Of a stretch of DNA of 64,000 nucleotides, positions 30,316 to 41,622 are shown piece by piece (positions within the stretch are counted from its first letter, which is position 1; each line of letters opens with the position of its first letter). A program made the translations under genes and the position numbers. Source of the stretch: Oopsacas minuta (lineage: Eukaryota; Porifera; Hexactinellida; Lyssacinosida; Leucopsacidae); assembly GCA_024704765.1 (NCBI GenBank), contig JAKMXF010000324.1, positions 124,001 through 188,000 of the forward strand, in the 5' to 3' direction. Under the pieces are notes generated by a model that made no database searches, had not been told where the DNA came from, and worked only from the letters and a program-made list of their open reading frames with translations.

Positions 30316-33300
30316 ATGACTTCTCGTACACATCTGAAGAGCATGATCCAAAAACAACAGATGGAACAAGAGGACAAGAGACGGTTAGATTATAGTAACA
30401 GTTCCCCTGCCAGTTCCCTTGACAGCTCTGATATCCAAACATCAATGCACTCGCATCATACAGTCAATTCATATGTGCCTGGTATGTTAGAGTTATGCTT
30501 CTGGAGCGTTTTTGTGGGGGCTTGACTTTGTGGTTAATATAGACTGGCCAGGACCATATTGGACCATTTCTGTCACCATTACTAGTTCCAGATTGGGCCA
30601 AGATATGGTACGAGGCCAAAATTGACTGGTCAGAACCATAAATATTGGTTGAACTAGTTCTGGCGCAATAATTGGTTCCATATTGTCCCAATTATGTATT
30701 CTCAGTTAGTAATAATAGCTATTATTACTTTGTATAGGAAATTATAATAGCGGATTCTCGAATTCTCACCAAATTCATCGCAGTTTTGGGAGTATCCCGA
30801 ACAGTCACTCGTCAGGTCATCTGAGCGGCCCTCACAGCTATACGGACTCATCTCTGTCTAGACCTAACTTCATTCAAACAGCTGATAGCTTCGGAGGTGG
30901 AAATGTAAGTTGTAGCTATATTATAATAACATGCTAAAACAATACAGAGACAGGAGAAAGTTACTACGTCCAGGATAATATTGGATATTTCTGGCTTTTT
31001 GTCTCATATAAAAGAGGGAAAATTCGTATTATTTTGATAGAAAATTTGAATTCGGGACTTCAGGAATACATCCAGTGAAAACAGTTAAAAGTGATTGGTA
31101 GCTATTAATAGAGGTCTGACTGTCTGTTTGTCATGCTGTCCACATTCATTGTATCGGTGTTAGGCAGTAAGTAATAGTCAAACCTTCATTGACAATTTTT
31201 ACATCGATGAAATACACTAAGTACATACTCATTCGTAATCTCTATACACGTAAGTACATGATTTGCCTGCTACATTTTTAGTGTATGCAATTGTACTAAT
31301 GATAAGATTGCTTATATCCATGGTTAATCTAGAGCTGTTATTACAGAGAAAGAATTCCTCAGTTAAAATCTAATTCAACGTCTGGGACTTAAATATTACA
31401 ATTCATTTTAGTGGATTATTGAAACTTTGCTATTCCGTTTTAGCAAAGAAAGATAAAATTGAATTTACAAATCTTGTTTGACATTTTAGAATGTTAAAAT
31501 CTAATTCTACGTCCCCCTTTACCCCTGTTTATAAGTGGAAGCTAATCTCTAGGATATTTTGTAATGTTCACCAAAAGGTATGAAATATACACATTAGAAA
31601 ATTCCAAATGTCAAGTGCACAACTGGATGTCAGTACCAGTATACATGCCACATTTGGTGTCTTAATCTATAAAGGTGTGAACAGTAGAGCGAAACAGCTG
31701 GCCAGTTGGAAAGTTTAGTATTTGTGGGAAATTATTGAATTTATTGACACTTCTTGGTGTGAAAATATCTTAGACTATAAGAGTTTCTTCACACACACAC
31801 ACACACACACACACCATGACCTTATCGCCAACATACAATTGACGAAACCACCAGTACAATGTATAATAATATCAATGTAACCTCCACATACGTCGAACTG
31901 GCCGTTTCCACTTCTCTGTCCAATTCCCTGTTAGTAGAGGGTCATTTATATGTGACTTGGAGTTAGCTCTATTTACTCACTTCATTTCCAGAAGTTCACA
32001 GTTTGTGGAGGTAAAACTGTGAATACGAATCTATGAGAATACTTTTTGTAATATCTTTGAATTCATTTCTTTTATACTTATCCTAAAGTCACAATGTCTC
32101 TTTGAACAATATCTACTAACATAACGTGATCCCCATCTCTACCCTTATAATTCCTGATTCGTAATCCTTCCCTCCCTTCCTCTAAAATGATTTTTTCAAT
32201 TTGTGATATCCGTTTTGTGAGTTATATGTGTATATTTAATCCATAAAACCACAAGAATTAACCATAGCATATTTACATGGTTCACTAACTAGCCATTGGT
32301 ATGAAGTCCCATTGAATATAAATTCACAATTCTGAGTTTGTAATTCAGTTTGTCTATTTGAATTTGGCCGTGTGATTTATTGGAGTTTGCTGGATAGATT
32401 TTATTTGTATTTTTGTTTACGATGAATCATAAAATTTTGAATTGTTTGCTGGGATTTGTTTACGAATTTTCGTCTCAAAATTTTAATATTTTTATTTTGA
32501 AAATGTATTTTCCAATTTTTTGAGATTCATAATTTTCATTTTTCATTTTTGTGTATGTATACACATATCGAGGTGTCAGAATATTCATATTTGGATGATT
32601 TGGCAAGTTCGTATTTTTCAGAAAATTATGCATTGTTCCGTTTAGCCAGTATGAATATTTATCACCTAAATAATTCAAAATATCGTAAAGATTGATTACA
32701 ATTCTCTACAAAGCATTGCCTTTAGATTGTCGGACAATCTTTCCAACAATTCTCACAGCCACACGAGACAGATTCGCTTCTCACTCAGGGAAATTATCCT
32801 CCCCACCCGACACTGACCCACACCCAATCAAACCCAACCCTCTGCTCACGATCAGTGTCCCCTACCCCAAACGATAGTAGTAGTACAAGTCTCCCTCACG
32901 AATCCAATTTCACAGGGCAGATGGAATTTCTCACAGGGCCAAATCAATATCCCAGACCGATCCCACCGGCCTCGTCAGAAGAGAGTATCTCCGAACACTC
33001 CCAGTTTTCAGACGAGGGCCAATTCAATCCTCTCAACATGGATCATGCGATATCAGGATCTCCGTATTCATTTTTCCCTCAACAGGTTGTCATTGAACAA
33101 CCCATTACTGATCAATTCTCCGACAGACAATTGTTCTATCAATCGAATAGTATTATGCAGCAAATATCAAGATCACATCCTACTCCAGGATTTGGAATGC
33201 CTCTCCACGGACAGGTTAGTTGATAAATATACTAAATGCAGTCAACTCCCGTTTGAACACGGATATACCGAAATACCCGGTTATATCGAGGTGTGAAATT

Positions 33301-35480
33301 GTACAAATATGGTCACAAACCGTCAAAGTGCCGGTTATATTTATTTTCGTTACAATCAATGCGAATTATACGTTAGTTCCAGTTTATTATATTCTCGATG
33401 AATTATACTCAGTAAAAAACATGTACACAAGGTAGCCATCACATATAATTCCTTCATAAGTTTGTCTGACCGCGGTTCAAAATACTGGGACCCTCTTATA
33501 CCAAGTTTAACACCGTCTGTGGACACCTCCCGTAGACTGTAATATCCTGTGCATCCCTGCTGTATAAATGTGTCTATTTTTAGATTAAAAAGCCAGATGA
33601 CTTCGATTTTGGCGTTCCAGAAGGTGTGTTATATCAAGAGAAGGAAGTGAGGACGCAAGTTAAGGAACGCCGTAAGAAGGATAATCATAATGCTATAGAG
33701 AGGAGGAGGAGATATCATATTAATGAGAGGATAACAGATTTACTTACTCTGTTACCTTCTCATGAGGATATGAAGCCACATAAAGGTGATTATCATATTT
33801 TCACACCTTTGTTTATGAGTGCACACGCATATACTTTTGTTATTTAAATGTTGTTGCTCCGTATGACCACCAGAAACAGACCATTCGAATAGTGTCGGTT
33901 GCTCGGGTCATAACATAATTAGCTTAATCCTGTTACCATTGCCACCTGGTCCCGAAACGATAACAGGGTGTCCACACTCCATAGAATGTGTTCAAATTGG
34001 TGTTAATGGGTCTAAAATTGTTGGGAACCCCTGGTCTATGTCAGTCTAACCAACTGTCAAATTGTCCAAGCTGACAACCCATTTAATTAAGCTTATTGAC
34101 TATCATTGCATACACTTTACGAATAGAATAACAGAATAGGTAACCACGTGGAAGCCTGTATATGTCATATGGTGTGTGGGTTTTCTCAATTATTCCATTG
34201 GAATTATTGATATTTGAGAGTAATGAAGCGTTTTGAGTGCATTCATTGTCAATTATGGTATTATTGTTATTGTTATTATACATATATTAGTATACGTGGT
34301 GATTATTAGCTTTTTCTATTGTTTGGATATATTACGGTATAGTGGGTAGATTGAGTTGTCAGGTTGGGGTATGCTATATGGTACATGGGGTATACCGACA
34401 CCTCTGATTACTGTAGCCCTGTTCGCCACTCTATTTAGATTATCCTTGCAAAAGTTCATCTATTCCATGCTTAGACTTGCAAATATTGGCAAATTTATCC
34501 AATAGTATCATTAGAATGAATCATAAGTACAGTTCTAATTGACCTACCTGATTATCTGGACGTTTATGGAGGGCAAAATATAGTGTAGAATGAATAATTC
34601 CTCTAAGGGAGGCAGAGAGACAGACAGAGGGATCTGTCACCTATCTGGAGTATATTAACTGAATTCGGTTAATATCTGCTTGTCTCCAAAACGGATAATC
34701 AATTCTTGTACTCATTGTATAGGAAGAATATTCCGATAAGACTTACTTCAGTTAGTATGTACTAATTACTGTTTCCCGAGGGCAGTGACGGTTCCAGGGA
34801 GGAAGGGGGCAGACGGGGCATTCCCCTGGTTTGAAATCTTTGCCCCGGGCTATGCAAAGTCCTGTGACCCCCCCCCTGCCCGAGGGGGTAGGTCTTATCG
34901 AGTTACAATTTATACTCATTTCACCATTCGTGCTTATATTGTAGGTAAAATACTTGAGGCATCAGTTGACTACATCAAACAGCTGCAAAACGAAAGAAAA
35001 TTCTTTGAAGAAAGAGTCAAAGAATTAGAAATGATTTTAAACCAAAATAATATTCCTTTTCGGCGACACTCAGTTGATACAAATTCTGTCTCCTCAAGGG
35101 GAACCTCTCCTGCCCCCTCTCCGGTGGGGTCCAATTATTCCTCTGACGCACCCAAATCCACTGGGACCGGAAATTCACACATGGAGCCCTTCACTTTCGG
35201 GGGCGCAAAAGTAGACCTGGGGTCAAATTTATCACATGACAGTAACCAATTCGACAGTTCACACTTCCAAAGATTGTCAATTGAAACTAACCCCGGCCCG
35301 ATAAAAATGGAGAACTCCTTTTATACTAACAATTGGTCTGCTAATAATAACGAGCATGATCCGTACGGCAGACACCGCACGGACACAGAACTGACACTCA
35401 AGGGCCGTGACCGTTCCGACACTGATGTCACAATGATTGGAGACTTTGAATCGTCAATGGAGCAAACTTTGAAAAGCTAG
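30316..35480 (+). CDS. MITF: MITF/TFE-family bHLH-leucine-zipper transcription factor, five exons
   Basis: The exons are 30316-30481, 30738-30904, 32726-33214, 33584-33785 and 34945-35480. All borders are GT/AG and all phases agree, giving 519 residues. The N-terminus '[19 protein letters not shown]' matches the conserved start of TFEB/TFE3 ('MASRIGLRMQLMREQ'), the part used for Rag-dependent lysosomal recruitment in vertebrates. Exon 4 holds the basic region and helix 1 ('[20 protein letters not shown]'). Exon 5 begins '[20 protein letters not shown]', helix 2 and a short zipper. The intron in the loop is typical of this family. The factor would bind E-box/CLEAR sites and control lysosomal genes; NPRL2 in this window works upstream in the same mTORC1 axis. 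MITF, TFEB, TFE3 and TFEC cannot be told apart here, so the symbol is for the family. Confidence 0.92.
31615..31816 (+). repeat. Family-D repeat and CA microsatellite in MITF/TFE intron 2
   Basis: The family-D block is 31615-31691 (CATTTGGTGTCTTAATCTAT, then AAAGGTGTGAACAG). A run of about 13 CA units lies at 31791-31816. Confidence 0.75.
31872..32012. mobile_element. Family-H inverted-repeat element in MITF/TFE intron 2
   Basis: The ends are TGTAACCTCCACATAC and GTTTGTGGAGGT. The interior shares the 'TTTCCAGAAGTTC' block with 12256-12340. Confidence 0.5.
33239..33350. mobile_element. Family-B remnant in MITF/TFE intron 3
   Basis: It starts CAGTCAACTCCCG and contains 'CGGTTATATCGAGGTGTGAA' and 'TACAAATATGGTCACAAACC'. 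It begins only 25 bp after the exon-3 donor. Confidence 0.55.
34783..34878. mobile_element. 96-bp hAT-type element with exact 8-bp target duplication
   Basis: It begins CAGTGACGGTTCCAGGGAGG and ends with a C run followed by CTG. The 8-mer CCCGAGGG directly flanks it on both sides (34775-34782 and 34879-34886). An 8-bp duplication is the hallmark of hAT transposition. It is inserted in the middle of a family-C element in MITF/TFE intron 4; family C normally reads through TTTCCCGAGGG-GTAGG here. Confidence 0.8.
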
Positions 35481-37349
35481 TATACCAAGACACGTGAAGT
35501 ATATTGTAAATTAATTTGGTATTTATTTTCATTGATTCTCGCCTCTCTCTGCTTCTGTCTTTTAGTGTACTCCACCATATCCCATCATTGTTGTATATTT
35601 TATAAGCTATTCGCACTTTTGTTATTCTAATAATTAATATATTATTATTATAAATGCAATATTTCTCATTTTTGGTGTCTTTTGGTATGTTTTAAGGACA
35701 GTCACAACCAACGAATATCTCCTATTCCACCCAAAAATATCCAGAAATGGAAAAATTCCAGATTTTCAAATTTCCCCTGAATAGGACCTGAAATCTCGGG
35801 GTAATCTGGGATTCCGGGTGGGTGAGCGAGTATGCATAGTTTTCGGTCATTTGTTGAGTGTCGTGTCCTGCAGAAAAGTGCAAAAATCGAAATTGTCTCC
35901 CATTTTTTTGGAAATCAATTTCCAACTATTCCCAACTCAAAATAGTATTTAGTGTCAGGTTACGCTCTGATTTATAGGGTCAGACTGGCACGAATTTCTA
36001 AGACGCCATGAGTTTTCGTTAGCGCTTCCTTGGTGGTCCACACCTGACAGCAGGATCTCAAACTTTACATTGCAGTATATGGGAGAGGGGAAGATTATTC
36101 GAATACATATTTTCATTTCTTTAAGAAATCTTAGTGTATTATTCACAAAAGTATTCTATACGTATATTAGCTCTCGTATATCACTATTGTTACTTTTCCA
36201 TAATTATTAAAACTGTGTTGAATCCTTATTAACAGTTACCACTTTATTATCGGATCAATAATTGCGACACTATTTACTGTAAATGGTATTGTTTGTTTAA
36301 CATCAAACAATCACACTATTTGTTGTTGTAGAAAACTTGCAGTTTAGTGTATGTATTCTGATACACAAGTTTGTATTCTGCATAGCTTAATAAAGCTTAT
36401 GAATTCCATTATATCACATAGCATGAATTCTTTCTGACATTTTACGGTTTTAAAACGACAATATTTGCTAATTATTTTACTATTTGAGCACTGATCTCAA
36501 CCTGTGCTTCATACACCCCCGGGTGTTCCAGGGACGACACTAGGGGTCTACAGGATCTCAATATTTGTAGTAAAGTATGTCAGATCTAAACTCTCATAGA
36601 AACTATATACAAAACTCTGTCCAGTTAACGATAACTAATCCTGAGAAATATTCGGTCTATACTAATATTATTATTATTCGAGCTTATATCCAGTTATTAA
36701 CAGCTCCTTCTTGCTGTTGGCGAGATGATGAGATCCCATTTGGCAGTTATATATTCCTCTCTGGGTGTTAAAACATAGATAACATTGGTAGAAGTATAAT
36801 AATTATCATTAATGAACTAAACCACAATATTTGAATTTCTTAGAAATTATTTGAAAAAGGAAACCTTATGGTATGTATAATATTATTTTGATATTACCAT
36901 TCTTAGTAGTACTGATTATACCTTGAATTTCAGGTCTATTACATAAGATATGATAACCCTGGATTGATACACAGAATTACTTGTATGGGTATTTATGATT
37001 CTTGATTGGACTGGGGATGATATTATCAACTTGAGCAACTCTCCCTGGGGCCTTATCTCTGATGGTTGACTCCATCATTTCCTCCACGATTTCATAGATA
37101 CGATCGCTTGCTCGCGCTGCGGGGCTTGCAAAAACTTTGTGTTCGCATGGGACTCGGCACTTCGTGCCTTGAATTTAGCCAAATATACAACTTCAAAATT
37201 GAATTAATATATTCATATACCTAGTATTCGTTTACTTTCTTAGTAACACGAGACATACATAGATATGCGACATCTCATAATTGAAAATTTCGAATTCGAA
37301 ACAACATTCCATAATTCTATTCCTTGACAAAGGACAAATAATCAGACAT

Positions 37350-37391
<42 letters not shown>

Positions 37392-38690
37392 TGACAGGCA
37401 GACAGACAGACAGACAGACAGACTGACTGACTGACTGTCTGTCAAAAATAGAATTTAATAATATAGATTCTAAAGATAATATCTCATCCTATTTGCTAAC
37501 ATTCATTACACACTACTCAATTCCCAATTGATATATCCTTATTTCTTAATAATGTATTGTGTAAGACACAGTGGATTGCATAATTGTTTAGCGCAATAAT
37601 TCCTGGATTAGATCTTAGAATAAATCTGGAAATATTTTCAAAAGTCGATTTACAAATAATTAATTTTGTTGGCAAGTTTTAGGGAAACATCTTGGAAAAT
37701 TTTCGGTGAAACATCTTGGAAAATTTTCGGTGAAACATCTCTTAAAAGTTTTAGAAGATAATTAATAATTGACTTTAGAAACCATCTGAATACGTTCTCA
37801 AGGAAAATTTGATTCTCTCAATTTACATTAATCGAATCGCAATGTAAATTTGACCCCATGACCCTTCAGAAATGGTATCAGTATAACTCTTCTATTTTTA
37901 CAGCATTTTTTCCATAGAATTTTACTCAAATTTGAATTACACTTTTGAACGAATTCTGGATTTTCTAACGTGACATGATACCATTCAATGAGAATCCTGA
38001 ATATTTTCAATCCCGAATTTTAAGATTTTTGGTGTTACTTGTTTGAATTCGTCTTTGCTGTTTTTTAACGATAGTTGGTCGGTTGTGCTTCCTTCGAATA
38101 TTAGACGCGCCTAAATTTCTAGCCCGCACTTACGCGCCTAAAGGAATTCTTAAGTTTCGCGCGCGCAATTTTTGGGCGCTCAAAACGTAGCTTTATGAAA
38201 CTAATTTTCTAAATATGGAAATTGTAAAAATTTCTTTTTCCATTCCCATACAAACCAGAGGATAAATCTCCCCCAAAATTGGTAATTATGCCTCCGAAAA
38301 GACATACACTCTGTTAATACTTTCTACTTTTTCTAACCCAAAATGTGTTCCATTCATTATAATACAATCACTATAAGTATAAGACCTTCAACCTATAATA
38401 CGTGCTAATTATAGTTTCCCTAACGGATACGTCTAATCCAAGTTACACCTTGCCTGATAACATATACATTTCCCTGGAAATGACTGACATTTTGTTCTCT
38501 AACCTTTCATAGTATCTCTAAACCAAATCAGATTTCTCTACCACTAACTTACGCTCATGTTACAAGTTCATGCTGAGAGTAAACATTATATCAATTAAAA
38601 TGCTTAGAGAATATATCAATTTTCAAACTTTACCAATGTTATGCATAAGTATGGTTTCTCCCTTTCAAAAGGGAGTTTTGGGCTGAATTC
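35481..38690. other. Gene-free stretch with several repeats
   Basis: Family-E repeats lie at 36031-36090 and 36520-36583. The GC-headed dispersed repeat occupies 37085-37440, ending in a GACA microsatellite (about 37344-37440). A 26-bp tandem repeat is at 37675-37745 (GGAAAATTTTCGGTGAAACA unit). Paired ACGCGCCTAAA motifs lie at 38105-38115 and 38132-38142. I see no coding region. Confidence 0.55.
37344..37440 (+). repeat. GACA/GACT microsatellite
   Basis: It is a nearly continuous array of CAGA units changing to GACT units at the end, forming the tail of the dispersed repeat that begins at 37085. Confidence 0.9.
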
Positions 38691-38693
38691 GAC

Positions 38694-38701
38694 TATAAAA
38701 G
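38694..38701 (+). promoter_or_regulatory. TATA box of the SEFIR gene
   Basis: TATAAAAG lies 36 bp before the ATG at 38730, inside GACTATAAAAGGCTTGGC. With the usual distance of about 30 bp to the start site, the 5' UTR would be only a few bases long. An inverted repeat CCCTTTCAAAAGGGAG lies just upstream (38660-38675). Confidence 0.6.
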
Positions 38702-38729
38702 GCTTGGCTTATTAAGGTAATTCAATTGC

Positions 38730-39707
38730 ATGGCCGCTTCTAGTAATACCTCGGTGAAAAATGTATTCATTTGTCATCCAGATGACCCGGACCCCCTAAA
38801 CGCCGCCAATGAGTACGCGCCGTACAAAAAACGAATATTCTGTGAGACTGTTACCCAGTTTGTCGAAGTGTTAAAGACCCAACCGAACATTAATGTTGTT
38901 TGTCGAACAGACATTTCTTCTGAGGAATTTGATGGAATTGAAGCGGGCGAAAGAATCAAAACATCTGACTGTATTATTGTAATTTGTTGCCCTTCACTTG
39001 TTTATTTGACGTCAGAGTCGGCACAGAGCGCACACAAATACGGCGAGAATCAAACAGTTCTTGAACTGAAAGCAATTTTAGGACAATTTCTTATAAACAA
39101 CTGCAATCGAATTATTCCTGTTTTCCTTAACTCCAGCTCAGATTCTATTGCAGATAATTTACCGGCTGAGTTAATTGCTAACACAACTTCAGTTCGCGTA
39201 TGTATAACCACGTTACCAGATGGTGAAGAGGAATTCTGGCCTGCACAGCAAAATTCCATCAATAATTTGGTAAGGATTATCCATATGAAAGCTTTCTCCG
39301 AAATTTCGCAAAGCCCTGTTTCTGGTATGGATGCAGTCGACCAAAATTGGCGCTTTCATTTTATCGATCAATACGCAATCGACTTCATTGCATGTGTCTT
39401 TGAGGAGCGGAATATATACACAGACACTGAAATAATGAAGAAATATCTAGAAATTGATTCAGAACAGAATATCGAATTCAGAGCACTATTAAGAATTTGG
39501 CTTAGAGAGCTAAGACACAGAAAAGTGAAAGTCCAGTCAGTGTTTAATGAGTTAGGACGTGTTTTAGCACAAGTAGGACGTGAGGATTTGATGTATCAAG
39601 TCAAGTTCCAGTTCGAACTTTATACAACTGAGGTCTATGAAGGGCAAAGCCTACACCGGAGCTCTTTGCAGCTAAATAAGGTGTCACATCCCCAGGCAAA
39701 ATTCTAA
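38730..39707 (+). CDS. SEFIR/TIR-like signalling protein with C-terminal CARD-like helical domain
   Basis: This is an intronless gene of 325 residues. Residues 9-190 look like a SEFIR/TIR-type fold: 'KNVFICHPDD' (first strand), 'FCETVTQFVEVLKTQPNINV' (helix and strand), 'DISSEEFDGIEAGERIKTSD' then 'CIIVICCPSLVYLT', and 'NRIIPVFLNSSSD'. SEFIR domains are found in IL-17 receptors and the adaptor ACT1. Residues about 207-297 ('FIDQYAIDFIACVFEERNIY', 'FRALLRIWLRELRHRK', 'VQSVFNELGRVLAQVGREDL') have the helix spacing of a CARD or other death fold. There is no signal peptide or membrane segment, so it should be a cytosolic adaptor. MyD88 has the reverse order (death, then TIR). The domain calls rest on pattern only. 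It lies between the two inverted NHL arms. Confidence 0.72.
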   Translation: MAASSNTSVKNVFICHPDDPDPLNAANEYAPYKKRIFCETVTQFVEVLKTQPNINVVCRTDISSEEFDGIEAGERIKTSDCIIVICCPSLVYLTSESAQSAHKYGENQTVLELKAILGQFLINNCNRIIPVFLNSSSDSIADNLPAELIANTTSVRVCITTLPDGEEEFWPAQQNSINNLVRIIHMKAFSEISQSPVSGMDAVDQNWRFHFIDQYAIDFIACVFEERNIYTDTEIMKKYLEIDSEQNIEFRALLRIWLRELRHRKVKVQSVFNELGRVLAQVGREDLMYQVKFQFELYTTEVYEGQSLHRSSLQLNKVSHPQAKF

Positions 39708-40329
39708 ACATTCAACGCTTGTTTACTGCTTTTAGTTGTTATTACATTTTAATTGTTTTTGTTGGTTTGGCCGCTCTTTGCTTTGTTCTATTTATTAATT
39801 ACTTCTTAAGTTTTGCTAATGAGAAAATGCCATAAACTACAGTAAAAATGTAATCCTATTATGGTCATGATGTGTGGAATGTTAGTAATCTATTATTGCT
39901 ATTAATTTTACTCAATAATATGTAGAATTGCTGATGGGAACATTTACAATATTCTCCTGGTATTCTATGCTATGTATGTTTTAACTGTATTAGATCCGTC
40001 AGATAATCGGTTGAGATAGTTCCAATTTGTCGTTTCAATTGGCCCAATTGGTTGTACTCCCTGTGTCGTATACCAATTTCTAATTTGGACGATTCTTCAA
40101 TTGTCCTGGTGGTCTGTTAATGTACTTAATTATTCTGTGATTACACTGCTTAAAGTTGCGTATATTGTTTATTTCCTGAGTAAACATATGTAAACATCCC
40201 CAGAGGTGTGAATAATATTACTAAACCTAATCCATGATGTGTAAAAGTTCACTTTTTACATATGCCAGTGAATTTCTTGCAATTTTCCTCATCAGGGGGT
40301 ATTTATTATAAGTCTCTCTTAAACTAGAA
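39708..40329. other. Intergenic between SEFIR gene and TBC1D25
   Basis: It is AT-rich and I see no repeat or gene. It should contain the polyadenylation site of the SEFIR gene and the promoter of TBC1D25. Confidence 0.5.
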
Positions 40330-41622
40330 ATGAAGATATTCAATTTTAAATCGAAAGATCGACATAACTCCTTATCTGTGTCGAATAGCGATGTCGCTAG
40401 CCCTGACATTAAAACTGTCAATTCGAAACAAATGATAAAATCCATTTCCGCTTTTGAAACTTCGTTACGAGAGAAAACGAGCCACTGGTCAAAATCCATC
40501 TCAGAACACTATTTACATATTCAACAAAAATTCAAAGAAAAGCATTCCAATAAACCAATTTCATCGTCACAACTTGCATCTTTCAAATCGAGGCTAGAAC
40601 TTGGAATTCACACATTCCATTCCGGGATTATTTCATCCGATCGGGAATCCATTTGGCCGTATTTGCTCGGAGTGTACCCGCTTAACATCTCACCATCCGA
40701 TAAAGTCAAATTAGCCTTCAAACTAGATAGCGAGTACACCGCAGAAAAGCACCGTTGGCAGTCGAATCCTTTAAAATCCAAATCGATTCTTGGCTTAATA
40801 TACAAAGACGTTGACAGGACAGATAGGTATACTCCATATTTTAGTGTTTCTAATGACCATCCACATTTTATCAAACTGTTCAACGTTTCGGCAACATACA
40901 TAGCGACTGATGTTCCTGATTATTCGTTATATGTCCAAGGCTTCACTGATATTGTTTCAATCTTTGTTGTAATTTTTGAGAGTGAGTCACTGGCTTATGC
41001 CTGTTTGAAGGAATTTATGGTTGATCAACTTTCCATCCTTGACCCGAAAGGTGATGCATTCTCGGCTCGTTGTGCGTTGCTAGGGTCACTAATTGAGATC
41101 CTCGATCCCGCATTTTTTCGTTTTCTAGAAGCTAATGACGCGTCTAACATGCTTTTCACGTATAGATGGTTTCTACTGAACTTGAAGAGGGAATTTACCT
41201 TCGATCAATCGATTCGTGTGTTCGAAACAGTAATAATTACTCGGCTATTAGCCGCCAAACCCGTCTCGATCTTCTTTCCCAATTTTATACCAGAAACAAA
41301 GGAATGTTCTATAGAATCACAAATACAATCCATGCAGTTTCCAGAGCATTCCAATTCCCCTCCTGGTAACGAAGCACATTTATCTGAAGCGTATAAAGAT
41401 ATTTTTACTCTATTTTTATCTTATCAATTACTAGCGATGTACAGACGCGAATTCATAAAGAAAAGACTGACAATGCCAGAAATGTGTGAGTTTTTCAGTG
41501 AAGCAAGTGGAACACACAATTTTGAAGTAATATTGAAGTTAGGGAAGAATTTATTCTCACAATATATTTGTGAGAATCTTAGTTTTGAAGCTGACAAAGA
41601 AAATGACTATGTTTATATTTAA
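40330..41622 (+). CDS. TBC1D25: TBC1D25-like Rab GTPase-activating protein
   Basis: This is an intronless gene of 430 residues. The TBC domain covers about 95-340. 'SIWPYLLGVYPLNISPSDK' matches the start seen in TBC1D25 ('VWRYLLNVYPDGLTGRER'). The arginine finger I157-x2-D160-x2-R163 ('IYKDVDRTD') and the glutamine finger Y201-x-Q203-G ('YVQGFTD') are both present, so it should be catalytically active. 'FLEANDASNMLFTYRWFLLN' then 'LKREFTFDQSIRVFE' closely follows the TBC1D25 sequence. Vertebrate TBC1D25 acts on Rab33B in autophagosome maturation and binds ATG8 proteins. Human TBC1D25 (688 residues) has an extra N-terminal region that this protein lacks; here the first 90 residues are basic, Ser-rich and without a domain. 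Confidence 0.86.
   Translation: MKIFNFKSKDRHNSLSVSNSDVASPDIKTVNSKQMIKSISAFETSLREKTSHWSKSISEHYLHIQQKFKEKHSNKPISSSQLASFKSRLELGIHTFHSGIISSDRESIWPYLLGVYPLNISPSDKVKLAFKLDSEYTAEKHRWQSNPLKSKSILGLIYKDVDRTDRYTPYFSVSNDHPHFIKLFNVSATYIATDVPDYSLYVQGFTDIVSIFVVIFESESLAYACLKEFMVDQLSILDPKGDAFSARCALLGSLIEILDPAFFRFLEANDASNMLFTYRWFLLNLKREFTFDQSIRVFETVIITRLLAAKPVSIFFPNFIPETKECSIESQIQSMQFPEHSNSPPGNEAHLSEAYKDIFTLFLSYQLLAMYRREFIKKRLTMPEMCEFFSEASGTHNFEVILKLGKNLFSQYICENLSFEADKENDYVYI

Noticed and set aside
34785-34944. Upstream extension of MITF/TFE exon 5 through an open frame
   Set aside because: This part is the 96-bp hAT-type insert and intron; the GTAG-type acceptor at 34944 restores the bHLH in phase.
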